Source: a virus
Length of the DNA stretch: 64,000 bases
IMG/VR virus record: IMGVR_UViG_3300035670_000018
Span: 1 to 64,000 of that record
Reading direction: 5' to 3' (one strand)
Shown here: piece by piece, positions 14,802 through 24,607 of the stretch
Layout of the letters: each line of letters starts with the position of its first letter
Position numbering within the stretch: position 1 is the first letter of the stretch
Made by a program: the position numbers and the translations under genes
The notes under the pieces: generated by a model
The model's database searches: none
Seen by the model: only the letters and a program-made list of their open reading frames with translations
What the model was told of the DNA's origin: nothing

Positions 14802-16030
14802 TGGAAGCACCAAGAGAAATAGAAAATCCATATTCGTATGATATTTCATCAACATCATTTGAAGTAAACTTTGATGGTGTGAGTGACCCTATTTTTGAAG
14901 ACCTAAGCGCAAAAGAAATCACAATGACCGAGAGCCTTTTGACACCAGGTTTGCAGACAACGATCAAGCTCCATAGTTTTTTTCACAATCCAACAATCAA
15001 AGTATTAAATGAATTCAAGAACGCTATAGCTAATATCAAGGTATACAGACCAATTCTACAGCAATTTGGTATGATGGATGAGTTGAACGCATCAGCGCGA
15101 ATTTATCGTCTGGACAATAGAAAGATGATTAATCATAACGTAGAAGAATTTACTGTTCAAGGTTGTGATGATACTCTGCTAAATGACGCAAGAAATCTGG
15201 TATCAAAGTCATGGAAATGCGTCAGCCCGTCTTCTGTGGTAGAAGAAGTATTAAGAACATGTGCTGGCGCAAAGACAATAGATTTAGAGAGTTCAGGTCC
15301 AGCGCGTGATTATATCGCTGAGAATATTCATGCGTTTCAGGTTGTCACACAACAGGCCGATGTTGCATTAGCTGGTGGTGATGATCCGTCATTTATTCAT
15401 TACATGACATACAGAAATTTTAGTAAAGGTGATCCACGCGGTACACACCATTTTAGATCACTGAAAAGCCTTACTGCACCAAATAATGGTGTGGCCAGAT
15501 TTTTCTTCCAAGAGACAGGTATATATGCAGGTATCGGTCATCCAGAATCAATTTTGACATATTCATTTCCTTGTGATTTTGATTATTTGTCAGATATTCT
15601 CAATGGTCTAAGGTCATCACTCGTTACAGTAAATCCTATGTTAAAAACATTAAGTCTGCTAGGTAATAAATCAAGCACATGCGGTATGGGTGAAGGCCAG
15701 TATATGGTAGCATTTACCAATTTCAATTCAGCCCAGCGTCAGGATTCATGCAATACAGATGTAGAAAAGCATTTGCTTCTTCGTCAAGCACGTATGGGAT
15801 TGCTAGAACGCGACAAGATAGCACTTAGACTAACAGTACCATGGAATCCTGTATTACATGCTGGTGATATCATTGAAGCATATTTTATCAATAAAAACAC
15901 AAAGAAATATGATAATTTTGGCACAGGTTTGTACTTGATACATAGTATGACACATAACATAAAAGCTGGTGGCTATGGCACAACGACATTGGATTGTGTG
16001 GCTGATACAGTAGGCGAGGGAATAGTATAA
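14801..16030 (+). CDS. 27: gp27-like baseplate hub protein
   Basis: This 409-aa protein lies where gp27 is expected, between gp53 and the gp5 homologue, and is close to T4 gp27 in length (391 aa). Two tube-like beta-barrel stretches (ITMTESLLTPGLQTTIKL, and later IALRLTVPWNPVLHAGDIIE) flank a variable middle, as in the gp27/late-control-D hub fold. gp27 forms the trimeric torus that holds the gp5 needle and joins the tube. Sequence identity to T4 is low, so the call rests on fold pattern, length and order. Confidence 0.72.
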   Translation: MEAPREIENPYSYDISSTSFEVNFDGVSDPIFEDLSAKEITMTESLLTPGLQTTIKLHSFFHNPTIKVLNEFKNAIANIKVYRPILQQFGMMDELNASARIYRLDNRKMINHNVEEFTVQGCDDTLLNDARNLVSKSWKCVSPSSVVEEVLRTCAGAKTIDLESSGPARDYIAENIHAFQVVTQQADVALAGGDDPSFIHYMTYRNFSKGDPRGTHHFRSLKSLTAPNNGVARFFFQETGIYAGIGHPESILTYSFPCDFDYLSDILNGLRSSLVTVNPMLKTLSLLGNKSSTCGMGEGQYMVAFTNFNSAQRQDSCNTDVEKHLLLRQARMGLLERDKIALRLTVPWNPVLHAGDIIEAYFINKNTKKYDNFGTGLYLIHSMTHNIKAGGYGTTTLDCVADTVGEGIV

Positions 16031-17289
16031 TGAGTTATCCATATCAAGGTGAGATTTGCTATGGCATTGTGTGTGGTGGTAATTTAAATGACCCTGATCC
16101 AACAATGTCTGGTGGTGTGCGTGTTATTCAACCACACTTGCATAATCCAAAAAACGTAAAAATAAAAGACTTGCCTTTCGCGCGCACGATGGCACAGGGC
16201 ACACAAAAGGGCATGACAAATATGAACATGCCAGCCGAACACGGCTCAGGTGTATTATGTCTAAAAATGCCCGGACAAGTTGGTACCGGACACCTAGCCG
16301 TTATATGTACTGTGTCGGGTGATATTCCTGAAGATATAGGTACACCAGGAAACAATAATCCATTTTCTGAATTTCTTCAAAAAGTTCTCAGCGAAAGTGC
16401 CGGCATTAATATTCCACCTAGCGTGGGTTCTGGACCAGCAGGATCAAAGCCTCCTGTAGAAAAAGGTGAAGAGTGGAAACACGAACTAACTAAAAATTTG
16501 CCATCTCATCTTGCACTCGCACCATTGATTGGCATCAAAATACCTCAGTTAAAGAATGTAGCGACAGCCATTCAATCATTTTCTAGTATATTGACTGGTG
16601 ATATGCTGAGTAAATTACCTGGTGTTAATATGACGCTTGGTTCATTATTGACAAATATGCCAAGCAACCTATTAAATGATTTGGCTAAGAATATGTCACC
16701 AGATATGTACAGAGCCTTGAATTCCATGAATAAGCTAATGCAGACAATGGAAATTGTTGAAGAGGGTGGCTTTAATACAGCAGCAAAAATCAATCCAGAT
16801 GTATTCTTCAATAATGCAGTAAATCTGTTAGTTGATGTTCGCACAATATATGATTTGGTTGGCTCATATCAAAAACTTCAGTATGATACATCGCTTTTTG
16901 GTCTGGAAAGCTTGCCGCCTGTAGACTTGTTAATGTCTGGTGGACCATTTGGTGATATACCTATGCAGTTGGACTCTTTTGGTAATCTGACAAGCAATGC
17001 ACCAGAAGGTGTTCAGAAACTTATAGAAGCTTTCTCATCACTCATGAAAGATACTTCTGGTGGTTTTCCTGGTGTATTTCCAGATAAGAACATGTTTGGT
17101 GGTTCTGCTGGTGTATTGAATGATATGTTTAATAGACTGCCTAACGCTGAGTTAAATGAAGCTGTTCAGCAGATGCAAAAGCACGTAGCACCTGGAACAA
17201 ATCCAAGAGACAATGGAAACAAGCTTGTGAGTACCACGATGAAAGCTGGTATGCTTGCATTATCACTATTAGACTCATTGAAATCTTAA
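16030..17289 (+). CDS. 5: gp5 N-terminal OB-domain hub protein lacking lysozyme and needle
   Basis: Residues 1-100 look like the OB-fold domain of gp5 (YPYQGEICYGIVCGG; SGGVRVIQPH; a later GSGVLCLKMPGQ strand). After that, where T4 gp5 has lysozyme and beta-helix, there is a Pro/Gly-rich linker and about 280 residues of mainly helical, Met/Asn/Leu-rich sequence. No T4-lysozyme E-D-T motif is seen. The beta-helix follows as a separate gene 17 bases later. This protein would sit on gp27 and carry the spike. The helical region has no match I recognise. Confidence 0.7.
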   Translation: MSYPYQGEICYGIVCGGNLNDPDPTMSGGVRVIQPHLHNPKNVKIKDLPFARTMAQGTQKGMTNMNMPAEHGSGVLCLKMPGQVGTGHLAVICTVSGDIPEDIGTPGNNNPFSEFLQKVLSESAGINIPPSVGSGPAGSKPPVEKGEEWKHELTKNLPSHLALAPLIGIKIPQLKNVATAIQSFSSILTGDMLSKLPGVNMTLGSLLTNMPSNLLNDLAKNMSPDMYRALNSMNKLMQTMEIVEEGGFNTAAKINPDVFFNNAVNLLVDVRTIYDLVGSYQKLQYDTSLFGLESLPPVDLLMSGGPFGDIPMQLDSFGNLTSNAPEGVQKLIEAFSSLMKDTSGGFPGVFPDKNMFGGSAGVLNDMFNRLPNAELNEAVQQMQKHVAPGTNPRDNGNKLVSTTMKAGMLALSLLDSLKS

Positions 17290-17306
17290 AAAAGGAATAA
17301 TATAAT

Positions 17307-18131
17307 ATGGCCATAGCTTATAAACAAGATCAAGAAAATACTGTGCCAAAATATGACACCCCACCGGACGCAAATGGTATAGACGGTGCTTTGGTATATC
17401 CTAACTTTACCTGTCAAAGAACAAGAGGTGGTCATACAATTACATGTGATGATAGTAAAGGTGCGGAAAGTATTACCATCAAGCATCGCTCAGGATCCAT
17501 GGTCCAGTTTTTGCCTGATGGTGCTATTCACTTTGTATCACATAATGGCCAATACACCACAGTATTTGGTGAAAATCGTATGACTGTGACTGGTGCATTT
17601 GATGTTGTAGTACAAGGTGGTGGTTCATTAAAAGTAGATGGTGACTACAACATGACTGTCATGGGTAATCATAATACCACAGTCAATGGTGATATGAACG
17701 TTACAGCCAAAAACATGAATCAAGTTATTCGTGGTAATATGGATACATCAGCACAGAATATGACAATGAAAGTTGCAGGATCAACTGAAGTAACTACAGA
17801 GGGAGTAACAACCATTTCATCTGATGGCGGTTTGTCACTGGCCTCTACTGGTGCGCCTGCATCTATTCTTTCAAAAGGTGACTTAGGCATCGGCACAACA
17901 GGTAAACTCATGATACATGCTGGAGGTGCAGCACATATTAAAACAGACACAAACATGGTTATGTCATCTGGTGGTACATTCCGTATGAAAGGTTTTGGAC
18001 AGATGGCATTTGATGGTGGTGCAGAAATTCGCATGAACGAAGGGATTGCAGGTGAAGCAGACAGTATGGCAATTAGTATGCCTGTTCCAAATAATCCTAA
18101 TCCAATAGCCGGCGGCTCAACTGTAGCATAA
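17307..18131 (+). CDS. 5: Tail spike (gp5 C-terminal beta-helix needle)
   Basis: This 274-aa protein is composed of short repeated beta strands with gp5C/VgrG-like periodicity (VDGDYNMTVMGNHNTTVNGD, then MNVTAKNMNQVIRGNMDTSA), the triple-stranded needle that pierces the outer membrane. The N-terminal 60-80 residues contain GAESITIKHRSGSMVQFLPD, the typical neck of such spikes. In T4 this is part of gp5 and is released by proteolysis; here it is its own gene with its own RBS (AAAGGAAT at 17291-17298). Confidence 0.85.
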   Translation: MAIAYKQDQENTVPKYDTPPDANGIDGALVYPNFTCQRTRGGHTITCDDSKGAESITIKHRSGSMVQFLPDGAIHFVSHNGQYTTVFGENRMTVTGAFDVVVQGGGSLKVDGDYNMTVMGNHNTTVNGDMNVTAKNMNQVIRGNMDTSAQNMTMKVAGSTEVTTEGVTTISSDGGLSLASTGAPASILSKGDLGIGTTGKLMIHAGGAAHIKTDTNMVMSSGGTFRMKGFGQMAFDGGAEIRMNEGIAGEADSMAISMPVPNNPNPIAGGSTVA

Positions 18132-18139
18132 ATAAGAAC

Positions 18140-18541
18140 ATGGTAAACATAATCTCAAGAAAAAATGACTACTCAGATTTAGATTTGGACTTCATGCCAC
18201 ATCCAACAACAAAGGATGTCATGAAGAAAACAGGCATTGAAGCAATCAAGAGGTCAGTAAGAAATCTCATTCTTACAAACTTCTATGATAGACCATTTCA
18301 ACCGTATATCGGTTCAAATGCGCTAAAACTATTGTTTGATAATGCAACACCAATTACAGCCAATTTCCTAAACAATGCTATTCGTGAGACAATAACAAAC
18401 TTTGAACCGCGTGTTCGTTTAGAAGACTTGAGAGTTAACTTTGATCTTGATAACAATGGATATAACGTCACTCTTTATATTGTTATCCTAAACAGAAACG
18501 AACCAGCCGTCATAAACCTATTTCTAGAGCGTATTAGATGA
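18140..18541 (+). CDS. 25: gp25 baseplate wedge protein
   Basis: This 133-aa protein has the length and motifs of T4 gp25 (132 aa). The helix with VKRS/NLILTNFYDRPFQP, the SNALKLLFDN segment and the hallmark FEPRVRL (EPR motif, about residues 91-97) that joins gp25 to gp6 and gp53 in the wedge core are all visible. It is followed by gp6 with a 4-base overlap. gp25/gp6/gp53 is the conserved core of contractile baseplates. Confidence 0.92.
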   Translation: MVNIISRKNDYSDLDLDFMPHPTTKDVMKKTGIEAIKRSVRNLILTNFYDRPFQPYIGSNALKLLFDNATPITANFLNNAIRETITNFEPRVRLEDLRVNFDLDNNGYNVTLYIVILNRNEPAVINLFLERIR

Positions 18542-20616
18542 GTACAGCAAACACTTCATTAAGAATAGCAGAGTTAGATTTTGATTCAATCAAGCTAAAT
18601 CTAAGAAACTATCTTCGCAGTCAGTCTGAATTCCAAGACTTTGATTTTGAAGGTTCGGGTATGAATATTCTAATAGACCTATTGGCCTATAATACTCACT
18701 ATATGGGTTATTATCTGAATATGGTAGGCAATGAATCATTTCTGGATACAGCACAGCTTAGAGAATCAATGATATCTGTGGCCAAGTTGATGAACTATGT
18801 TCCTAGAAGTAGTGAAGGAGCAACAACAAAACTGAATATAACAATCACACCAACAGCAGGTTCTGAAGATACAACAGCACAAGCAGTTACACTTGATCGC
18901 TACACAAAGCTTCTTGGCGCCGATATCAGTGGCGTAAACTATCCGTTTGTTACACTATATTCAAATACATCTATAAAGACAAATGGCAGCTTTAAGTTTG
19001 CAAATGTTGTTATCAAGCAGGGTGAAGTTGTTACACGCCAGTTTGAAATGGATGCTCAAAATACGCGCCGCAGATTTAAGATTCCATCTGCAAACGTAGA
19101 TGTTTCCACACTGCAAGTCTCAGTTCAGGAATCAAGCACAAATACCTATACCACTGTGTATAATCTATATGATGACATTACTTTGGTACAGGGCAATACA
19201 GCCGCATACTTTGTTGAGGAAGACACAGACTCAAACTATGTTGTGTATTTTGGTGATGACATCATTGGTAAAAAACCAAAGAACGGTAACATCATTAATC
19301 TGACATATCTTGATACGGTTGGTTCAGCAGCTAATAGTATTAATGCATTCTCGTTCATAGACAGAATTGGTGGTAAATACAGCAGCAATGTCATTGTCAA
19401 CTCAACTGGACCAACTTACGGTGCAGCACAGAAAGAGTCAGTAGAAGATATTCGTTTCCGCGCACCATATCACTATACTGTGCAGAATCGTGCTGTTACT
19501 AAAAATGACTATGAAACTTTAATTCTGAGAGATTTTCCTTTTGTAGATTCGGTATCGGTTTGGGGTGGTGAAGATAATGATCCTGTTGTTTATGGTAAAG
19601 TTTATATGTCTCTCAAACCAAGAACAAACTTCATTCTGACAACAGCACAAAAAGAAGAAATTAAAAACACTCTGATTAAGACCAGAAATGTTCTGACAAT
19701 CATTCCTGAAATTGTTGATCCAGACTTTGAATATGTGACAATGATTTGTAGAGTAAAGTATGATCCAAAGAAGACCACGCTTACAGCCGATCAGATTTCT
19801 ACTCTTGTTTTAGCTGCTATCTCAGATTATAACGATAGAGAACTTGAAAGATTTAACTCTATATTCAGAGAATCAAAACTTCAGTCTTATATTGAGAATG
19901 CAGAAAGATCCATTACTGGTTCTGACCTTGAAATCTATCTACAAAAGAGAGTTATTCTTCAGTTCAATAGACCGCAAAACCTTCGTGTAAAGTTTGACGT
20001 TCCTCTAAGAAAAGGTGACTTTCTGGCCAAACTCTTTACATTCCCGGAAGTTAAAATCTCAGATTTGGAAGGTGTTGTCAGAAACGCTTTTATTGAAGAA
20101 GTTCCAGAATCATTTACGGGTGTTGAAAGCATTACTATTGAAAATCCAGGCAGAAACTATTCATCAATACCAACAGTGAACATTCGTGGCGATGGTATCG
20201 GTGCTACTGCTGTGGCTAAAGTGGTTAACGGTAAGATTTCTACGATAGAAATTACAAACAAAGGTACCAACTATAACAGAGCCATCATATCAATTGAGGG
20301 CGGTGGTGGCACAGAAGCATCTGCTACCGCTGTTTTAGAAGCAAAAACAGGCACACTAAGAACATTCTATTATAGACCAAATGGTGAAAAAGTCATACTT
20401 AACGAAAATGCAGGATCTATTGATTATGATATAGGCGAAATTTTTCTGGAAAACTTTAATCCTGTTTCACTGACACCAAATGAATACTATCCTAATGATG
20501 TTCTAACATTTAATGTTCCTTCACAAGATGAAATTATTTATCCATTGAGAAATCGTGTTCTCTTGATAGATGAAGGCGACTCATATGCAACTCAGATTAT
20601 CGTAGAACCAGAATAA
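18538..20616 (+). CDS. 6: gp6 baseplate wedge protein
   Basis: This 692-aa protein has the gp6/baseplate-J N-terminus (SLRIAELDFDSIKLNLRNYL, FDFEGSGMNILIDLLAYNTH, ESFLDTAQLRESM) and the later core (FRAPYHYTVQNRAVTKNDYE, then a PKTNF-like loop). Residues about 525-600 form an inserted beta-repeat domain with two NPGRNY/NKGTNY copies. The same kind of repeat occurs in gp8 and two other proteins here. gp6 dimers form the inner wedge ring that triggers sheath contraction. T4 gp6 is 660 aa. Confidence 0.9.
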   Translation: MSTANTSLRIAELDFDSIKLNLRNYLRSQSEFQDFDFEGSGMNILIDLLAYNTHYMGYYLNMVGNESFLDTAQLRESMISVAKLMNYVPRSSEGATTKLNITITPTAGSEDTTAQAVTLDRYTKLLGADISGVNYPFVTLYSNTSIKTNGSFKFANVVIKQGEVVTRQFEMDAQNTRRRFKIPSANVDVSTLQVSVQESSTNTYTTVYNLYDDITLVQGNTAAYFVEEDTDSNYVVYFGDDIIGKKPKNGNIINLTYLDTVGSAANSINAFSFIDRIGGKYSSNVIVNSTGPTYGAAQKESVEDIRFRAPYHYTVQNRAVTKNDYETLILRDFPFVDSVSVWGGEDNDPVVYGKVYMSLKPRTNFILTTAQKEEIKNTLIKTRNVLTIIPEIVDPDFEYVTMICRVKYDPKKTTLTADQISTLVLAAISDYNDRELERFNSIFRESKLQSYIENAERSITGSDLEIYLQKRVILQFNRPQNLRVKFDVPLRKGDFLAKLFTFPEVKISDLEGVVRNAFIEEVPESFTGVESITIENPGRNYSSIPTVNIRGDGIGATAVAKVVNGKISTIEITNKGTNYNRAIISIEGGGGTEASATAVLEAKTGTLRTFYYRPNGEKVILNENAGSIDYDIGEIFLENFNPVSLTPNEYYPNDVLTFNVPSQDEIIYPLRNRVLLIDEGDSYATQIIVEPE

Positions 20617-20617
20617 T

Positions 20618-23239
20618 ATGGCAAATACCAATACGGGCATTTCTACTTTTGTTTCATCACAATCTCCTTTCTTTGTAAGGAACGATCATCCTAACTTTGT
20701 TCGTTTTGTTGAAGCATACTATGAGTATCTTGAACAAGAAGGTAAAACAATCAATCGTGCAAAAGATTTCAGAAACGCTTTGGATATAGACCGCAGTATT
20801 GATCTATATACCGAAAAGCTTTATTCACAGTTTCTTAGCAACATTCCAGAAGAAGTTATAGCAGATAGAAATCTAATTCTTAAACATGCTAAAGATTTTT
20901 ATAGAGCCAGAGGTACCGAAAAATCAATTAAGTTTCTTTTGGCCATATTGTTTGATCAGGACACAAATTTCTACTATCCTAAAAGAGACATTCTAAAAGC
21001 ATCTGATGGCAAGTGGTATCAGGAAAAGTCTCTTAAAGTCTTTGATGTTCAAGTAAATAATACAAGTGATCCTGGCATCTTTACTGTTAAGAATTTTACA
21101 GGTAGACAAATTCGTGGTCAAACATCCAATGCGACAGCTACAGTGGAATCTGTTGACGTTTACTATGAAACCGGTGTTGTTGTTAAAGAACTGAAAATTT
21201 CTAATCAGATTAGAGATTTTACAGCAGGTGAAATCATTCGGGCTAAATTTGAAGAAGAAGGACAAGTAAAAGATATATCTGCAAATGTGTTCTCAGGAAT
21301 CATTGTTCGTGCAGATATCATTAATCGTGGTAACAACTATGTCGTAGGTCAAACAGCCAACGTTGAAAGCAATACAGGTTCAGGTGCTGTAATTGTTATT
21401 TCCGAAGTTTCAAGAGCAGCTATCAAGACCATATCGCCTCTTGATGGTGGTGCTGGATTCCAAAATAGCAATCTGATCCTTGTCAGTGGTGGTCTAGGTT
21501 TAGGCGCTAATGCAAACGTTGCTCTTGTTAACACAGATGAAACATATCATCCAAACACATACAACATTGGAATATCTCTGATTGGTTCGGAAGCAAATAC
21601 AATTATCGGGAATGTATCAACATCAAATTACGAAACTTTTGCTTATCCTAACTTAGATGTTGTTCTGGTAACTGTTCCTGCAAACACTTCAAATCTTGTG
21701 GCCAACACAGTATCAGGTACGCTTGTTAGTCAGCTATATTTTGATCAGAATATTGCAAACTCAAACGTATTTTTCCAAACAGGAGATTCGTTAAACGTCT
21801 ATAACGTTCTGACTGACTCAAACTATGTGCTTTACATTTCATCTAATACAGTAAGTACCTCAAACATACAGTTTACACCACAGATAGCAGGTAATCTTTC
21901 GTTTGAGCGTGTTGTAGTTCTTAAAGCTCCATTCTCTGCATGGTCTAATCTGACAATAAGTTGCGGCGCAGGCACATCAACATTATTAAATCTTTCAGCA
22001 TGGAAAGCAAACTCTAACGTCTTCTTTGAGACATATGATAACATATTCTGTTTTGGCACAAATGTTATGATCATGTCTTCTAACAGTATTAGCAATACTA
22101 TAACAGTAAGTCCTGGTTTGTCTGGTCCACTAGTAAATGAACCTTTCCAAGTAATAAAGAAGCCTAATGCATATACAACTTTGGCCAATTCAATGTTGTT
22201 CTTTACATATGCAAACACAGGTCCTATTCAGCGCGTTGTCGTATTGAATGGTGGTAATAACTACACAGGTAACATATCACTAACTGCTGTCGCAAACACA
22301 AGAGTAACCAATCTAGGTATTCTTGGTAGAATGGCAATTATAAATCGTGGTAGAGATTATGTTGTTGGAGATGAGATTGAATTCATCAATAAACCTGGAG
22401 CTACTATTGGTGCGGGTTCCGGTGCAAGAGGTTATGTAGCTTCTGTTAACGCAAGTGGCTCAATAGAAAGTGTAAAGTTCAAAGAAGTGCCTGGCAATTA
22501 TATTGGCGGATCAGGATATAACATGCTTGAACTACCTACAGCCAATATCATATCTGCAACAGGAATTGGTGGAAATGTAGTTGTCACAGCAATATTGGGT
22601 GCTGGTGAAAAACTGGTTAGTACCTCTGATGATATTGGTGCAATTCTAAGAATTCAAATTCTTTCTGGCGGTTCAGGATATCTAACACCACCAACAATCA
22701 ATCTTAAGGGATTTGGTTCTGGTACAGCACAGGTAGTACCAACTCTTGTACAGGGTGTGTTCTCTTATCCAGGCAGATATCTAAATGATGATGGGCATCT
22801 AAGCAGCTATAACTTCTTGCAAGATGGAAAGTATTATCATAATTATTCTTATGTTGTTCGTATACAACAAGCAATATCCAAATATCGCAATGCATTAAAG
22901 AGCCTTATTCATCCTGCAGGTATGAGTTTGTTTGGTGAGTATCTTAGAGTAGACGACGGCAATACATTAAACGTTCAAGTCAGATCAGTCAACAGTACAT
23001 TTAAGATAATATACAATCTTGCACAGTACAATGCAAATCTCGGCAATATTCGTATACACAAAACAGATCATGGTTTAGAAAACGGAAACACTGTTTATCT
23101 AGAATTCCAGTCAGGAAATACTATAAATATAATGAATGGTATATTCACTGTTGCAACCTCAAATGCCAATACATTTTTTGTATTGCAGGCAAACACGGTT
23201 AACACTTCTGGTAATGTCTATTATGGAAAAACAATATAA
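20618..23239 (+). CDS. Large baseplate wedge protein in the gp7 position
   Basis: This 873-aa protein lies between gp6 and gp8, the place of T4 gp7 (1032 aa). The first 130 residues are helical and charged (QSPFFVRNDHPNFVRFVEAY, then YARGTEKS-like helices), a conserved wedge-docking region in marine T4-likes. The rest is beta-rich, with at least three repeats built around NRGNNY, NGGNNY, NRGRDY and SGGSGY, also found in gp6, gp8 and the 1067-aa protein. Sequence similarity to T4 gp7 is not obvious, so I name only the position. It would bridge the wedge core and periphery. Confidence 0.75.
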   Translation: MANTNTGISTFVSSQSPFFVRNDHPNFVRFVEAYYEYLEQEGKTINRAKDFRNALDIDRSIDLYTEKLYSQFLSNIPEEVIADRNLILKHAKDFYRARGTEKSIKFLLAILFDQDTNFYYPKRDILKASDGKWYQEKSLKVFDVQVNNTSDPGIFTVKNFTGRQIRGQTSNATATVESVDVYYETGVVVKELKISNQIRDFTAGEIIRAKFEEEGQVKDISANVFSGIIVRADIINRGNNYVVGQTANVESNTGSGAVIVISEVSRAAIKTISPLDGGAGFQNSNLILVSGGLGLGANANVALVNTDETYHPNTYNIGISLIGSEANTIIGNVSTSNYETFAYPNLDVVLVTVPANTSNLVANTVSGTLVSQLYFDQNIANSNVFFQTGDSLNVYNVLTDSNYVLYISSNTVSTSNIQFTPQIAGNLSFERVVVLKAPFSAWSNLTISCGAGTSTLLNLSAWKANSNVFFETYDNIFCFGTNVMIMSSNSISNTITVSPGLSGPLVNEPFQVIKKPNAYTTLANSMLFFTYANTGPIQRVVVLNGGNNYTGNISLTAVANTRVTNLGILGRMAIINRGRDYVVGDEIEFINKPGATIGAGSGARGYVASVNASGSIESVKFKEVPGNYIGGSGYNMLELPTANIISATGIGGNVVVTAILGAGEKLVSTSDDIGAILRIQILSGGSGYLTPPTINLKGFGSGTAQVVPTLVQGVFSYPGRYLNDDGHLSSYNFLQDGKYYHNYSYVVRIQQAISKYRNALKSLIHPAGMSLFGEYLRVDDGNTLNVQVRSVNSTFKIIYNLAQYNANLGNIRIHKTDHGLENGNTVYLEFQSGNTINIMNGIFTVATSNANTFFVLQANTVNTSGNVYYGKTI

Positions 23240-23247
23240 GGTAGAAA

Positions 23248-24588
23248 ATGGTCGTTTCTGTTTACTCTAAAAATTTAAACGTATTCAATGCCGAACAGTT
23301 TAAGGAATCTGTAGCTGAAGAGGCCAATAACAGCATATATTTCACTATCGGCAAGACAGAATCATGGGCAAATGATGCAGAACCGCTACAAGCGAACAGT
23401 TCCATAACATCATTATATGAAATATACAGAAACATGATTGGAGCAAAGAAAATCACAGGTAATGATCTGTATCACTGTATTCCAAGAATAGATTGGACAC
23501 AAGGAACAATTTACGACCAATACGATCATTGCACATGTTCTTTGATTTTGTTCAATGCAAACACAAAATTCTATATTGTGACACCAAATTGGGATGTATA
23601 TAAGTGCATATCAAACAACAATGGTGCTCCATCACAGAACGTTCCTATACAAAAAATAACAACAGGAACAGTTACAGAAGTTGATGGTTACACATGGAAA
23701 TACATGTATACTATTACGCCAGCTGAACAGCTAAGATTTACAACAGAACAGTTCATACCTGTGAAAACACTTGAAAAAGACGATGGTTCACTTCAATGGG
23801 ATGTTCAAGAAAACGCAATTAATGGTGGACTAGAATATATTGAAGTAAGAAATGGTGGAAGTGGTTATACAGATAACACAAAACTTTGGATATCAATCAC
23901 AGGTGATGGAACAGGCGCTAATGCTTTTCCACAAACAAATGCATTGACAGGTCAGATATCAACAATTGTTATTGATATTCCAGGTTCAGGATATACATAT
24001 GCAGATATTCAAGTCTATGATGATTCAACATCAGGCGTTGGAGCAGAACTGAGAGCAATCATAAGTCCGCCTGGTGGACATGGTTCAGATCCTTTGCGTG
24101 AGTTAGGTGGTAGTAACATTATAATAAACGCAAGACTGAGATATGACGAAGATGGTAAATTGCCAGTTACAAATGATTTTAGACAGATTTCTCTAATAAA
24201 AGATCCGATTGCATATGGTACAGAAGTGATTAAGACTAATACTGCAATTTCACAACTAACAACATTAACACTATCAGGTGTAGGTGATGATAACTTCATT
24301 GAAGACGAAACTGTATATCAAGGTCTTTCTGTTTCCAATGCTTCGTTTACAGGAACAGTTGTAGAGTGGACAGATACAAATCTGATTAAGTTATCAAACG
24401 TTACAGGCGTACCAGAAGCAAGAACGTTAATAGGCGACACATCAGGCGCGACAGGTACAGTTATTATTCCATATACTGTGCCTGAGTTGAAGTTGAATTC
24501 AGGACAGTTGCTATATATTGATAACATCAAACCTGTTTCAAGATCATCCGACCAAATTGAAGACTTTAAGATAGTATTAAAATTTTAA
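23248..24588 (+). CDS. 8: gp8 baseplate wedge protein with inserted beta-domains
   Basis: The N-terminal 190 residues match gp8: NSIYFTIGKTESWANDAEP, ITGNDLYHCIPRIDWTQGT, YDQYDHC, FYIVTPNWDVYKCI and VDGYTWKYMYTI, the last being a hallmark of the family. The protein is 446 aa against 334 in T4. The excess holds NGGSGYTDN/GSGYTYAD repeats (residues about 196-275) and a later VYQGLSVSN domain (about 331-410). Both module types recur elsewhere in the window. gp8 is part of the outer wedge. Confidence 0.9.
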   Translation: MVVSVYSKNLNVFNAEQFKESVAEEANNSIYFTIGKTESWANDAEPLQANSSITSLYEIYRNMIGAKKITGNDLYHCIPRIDWTQGTIYDQYDHCTCSLILFNANTKFYIVTPNWDVYKCISNNNGAPSQNVPIQKITTGTVTEVDGYTWKYMYTITPAEQLRFTTEQFIPVKTLEKDDGSLQWDVQENAINGGLEYIEVRNGGSGYTDNTKLWISITGDGTGANAFPQTNALTGQISTIVIDIPGSGYTYADIQVYDDSTSGVGAELRAIISPPGGHGSDPLRELGGSNIIINARLRYDEDGKLPVTNDFRQISLIKDPIAYGTEVIKTNTAISQLTTLTLSGVGDDNFIEDETVYQGLSVSNASFTGTVVEWTDTNLIKLSNVTGVPEARTLIGDTSGATGTVIIPYTVPELKLNSGQLLYIDNIKPVSRSSDQIEDFKIVLKF

Positions 24589-24607
24589 GAAGATTTAGGA
24601 TATAAAA

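Noticed and set aside
18127-18134. CATAAATA before gene 25
   Set aside because: It is five bases before the gene 25 ATG and includes the upstream stop codon, too close to give a leader with a ribosome binding site.
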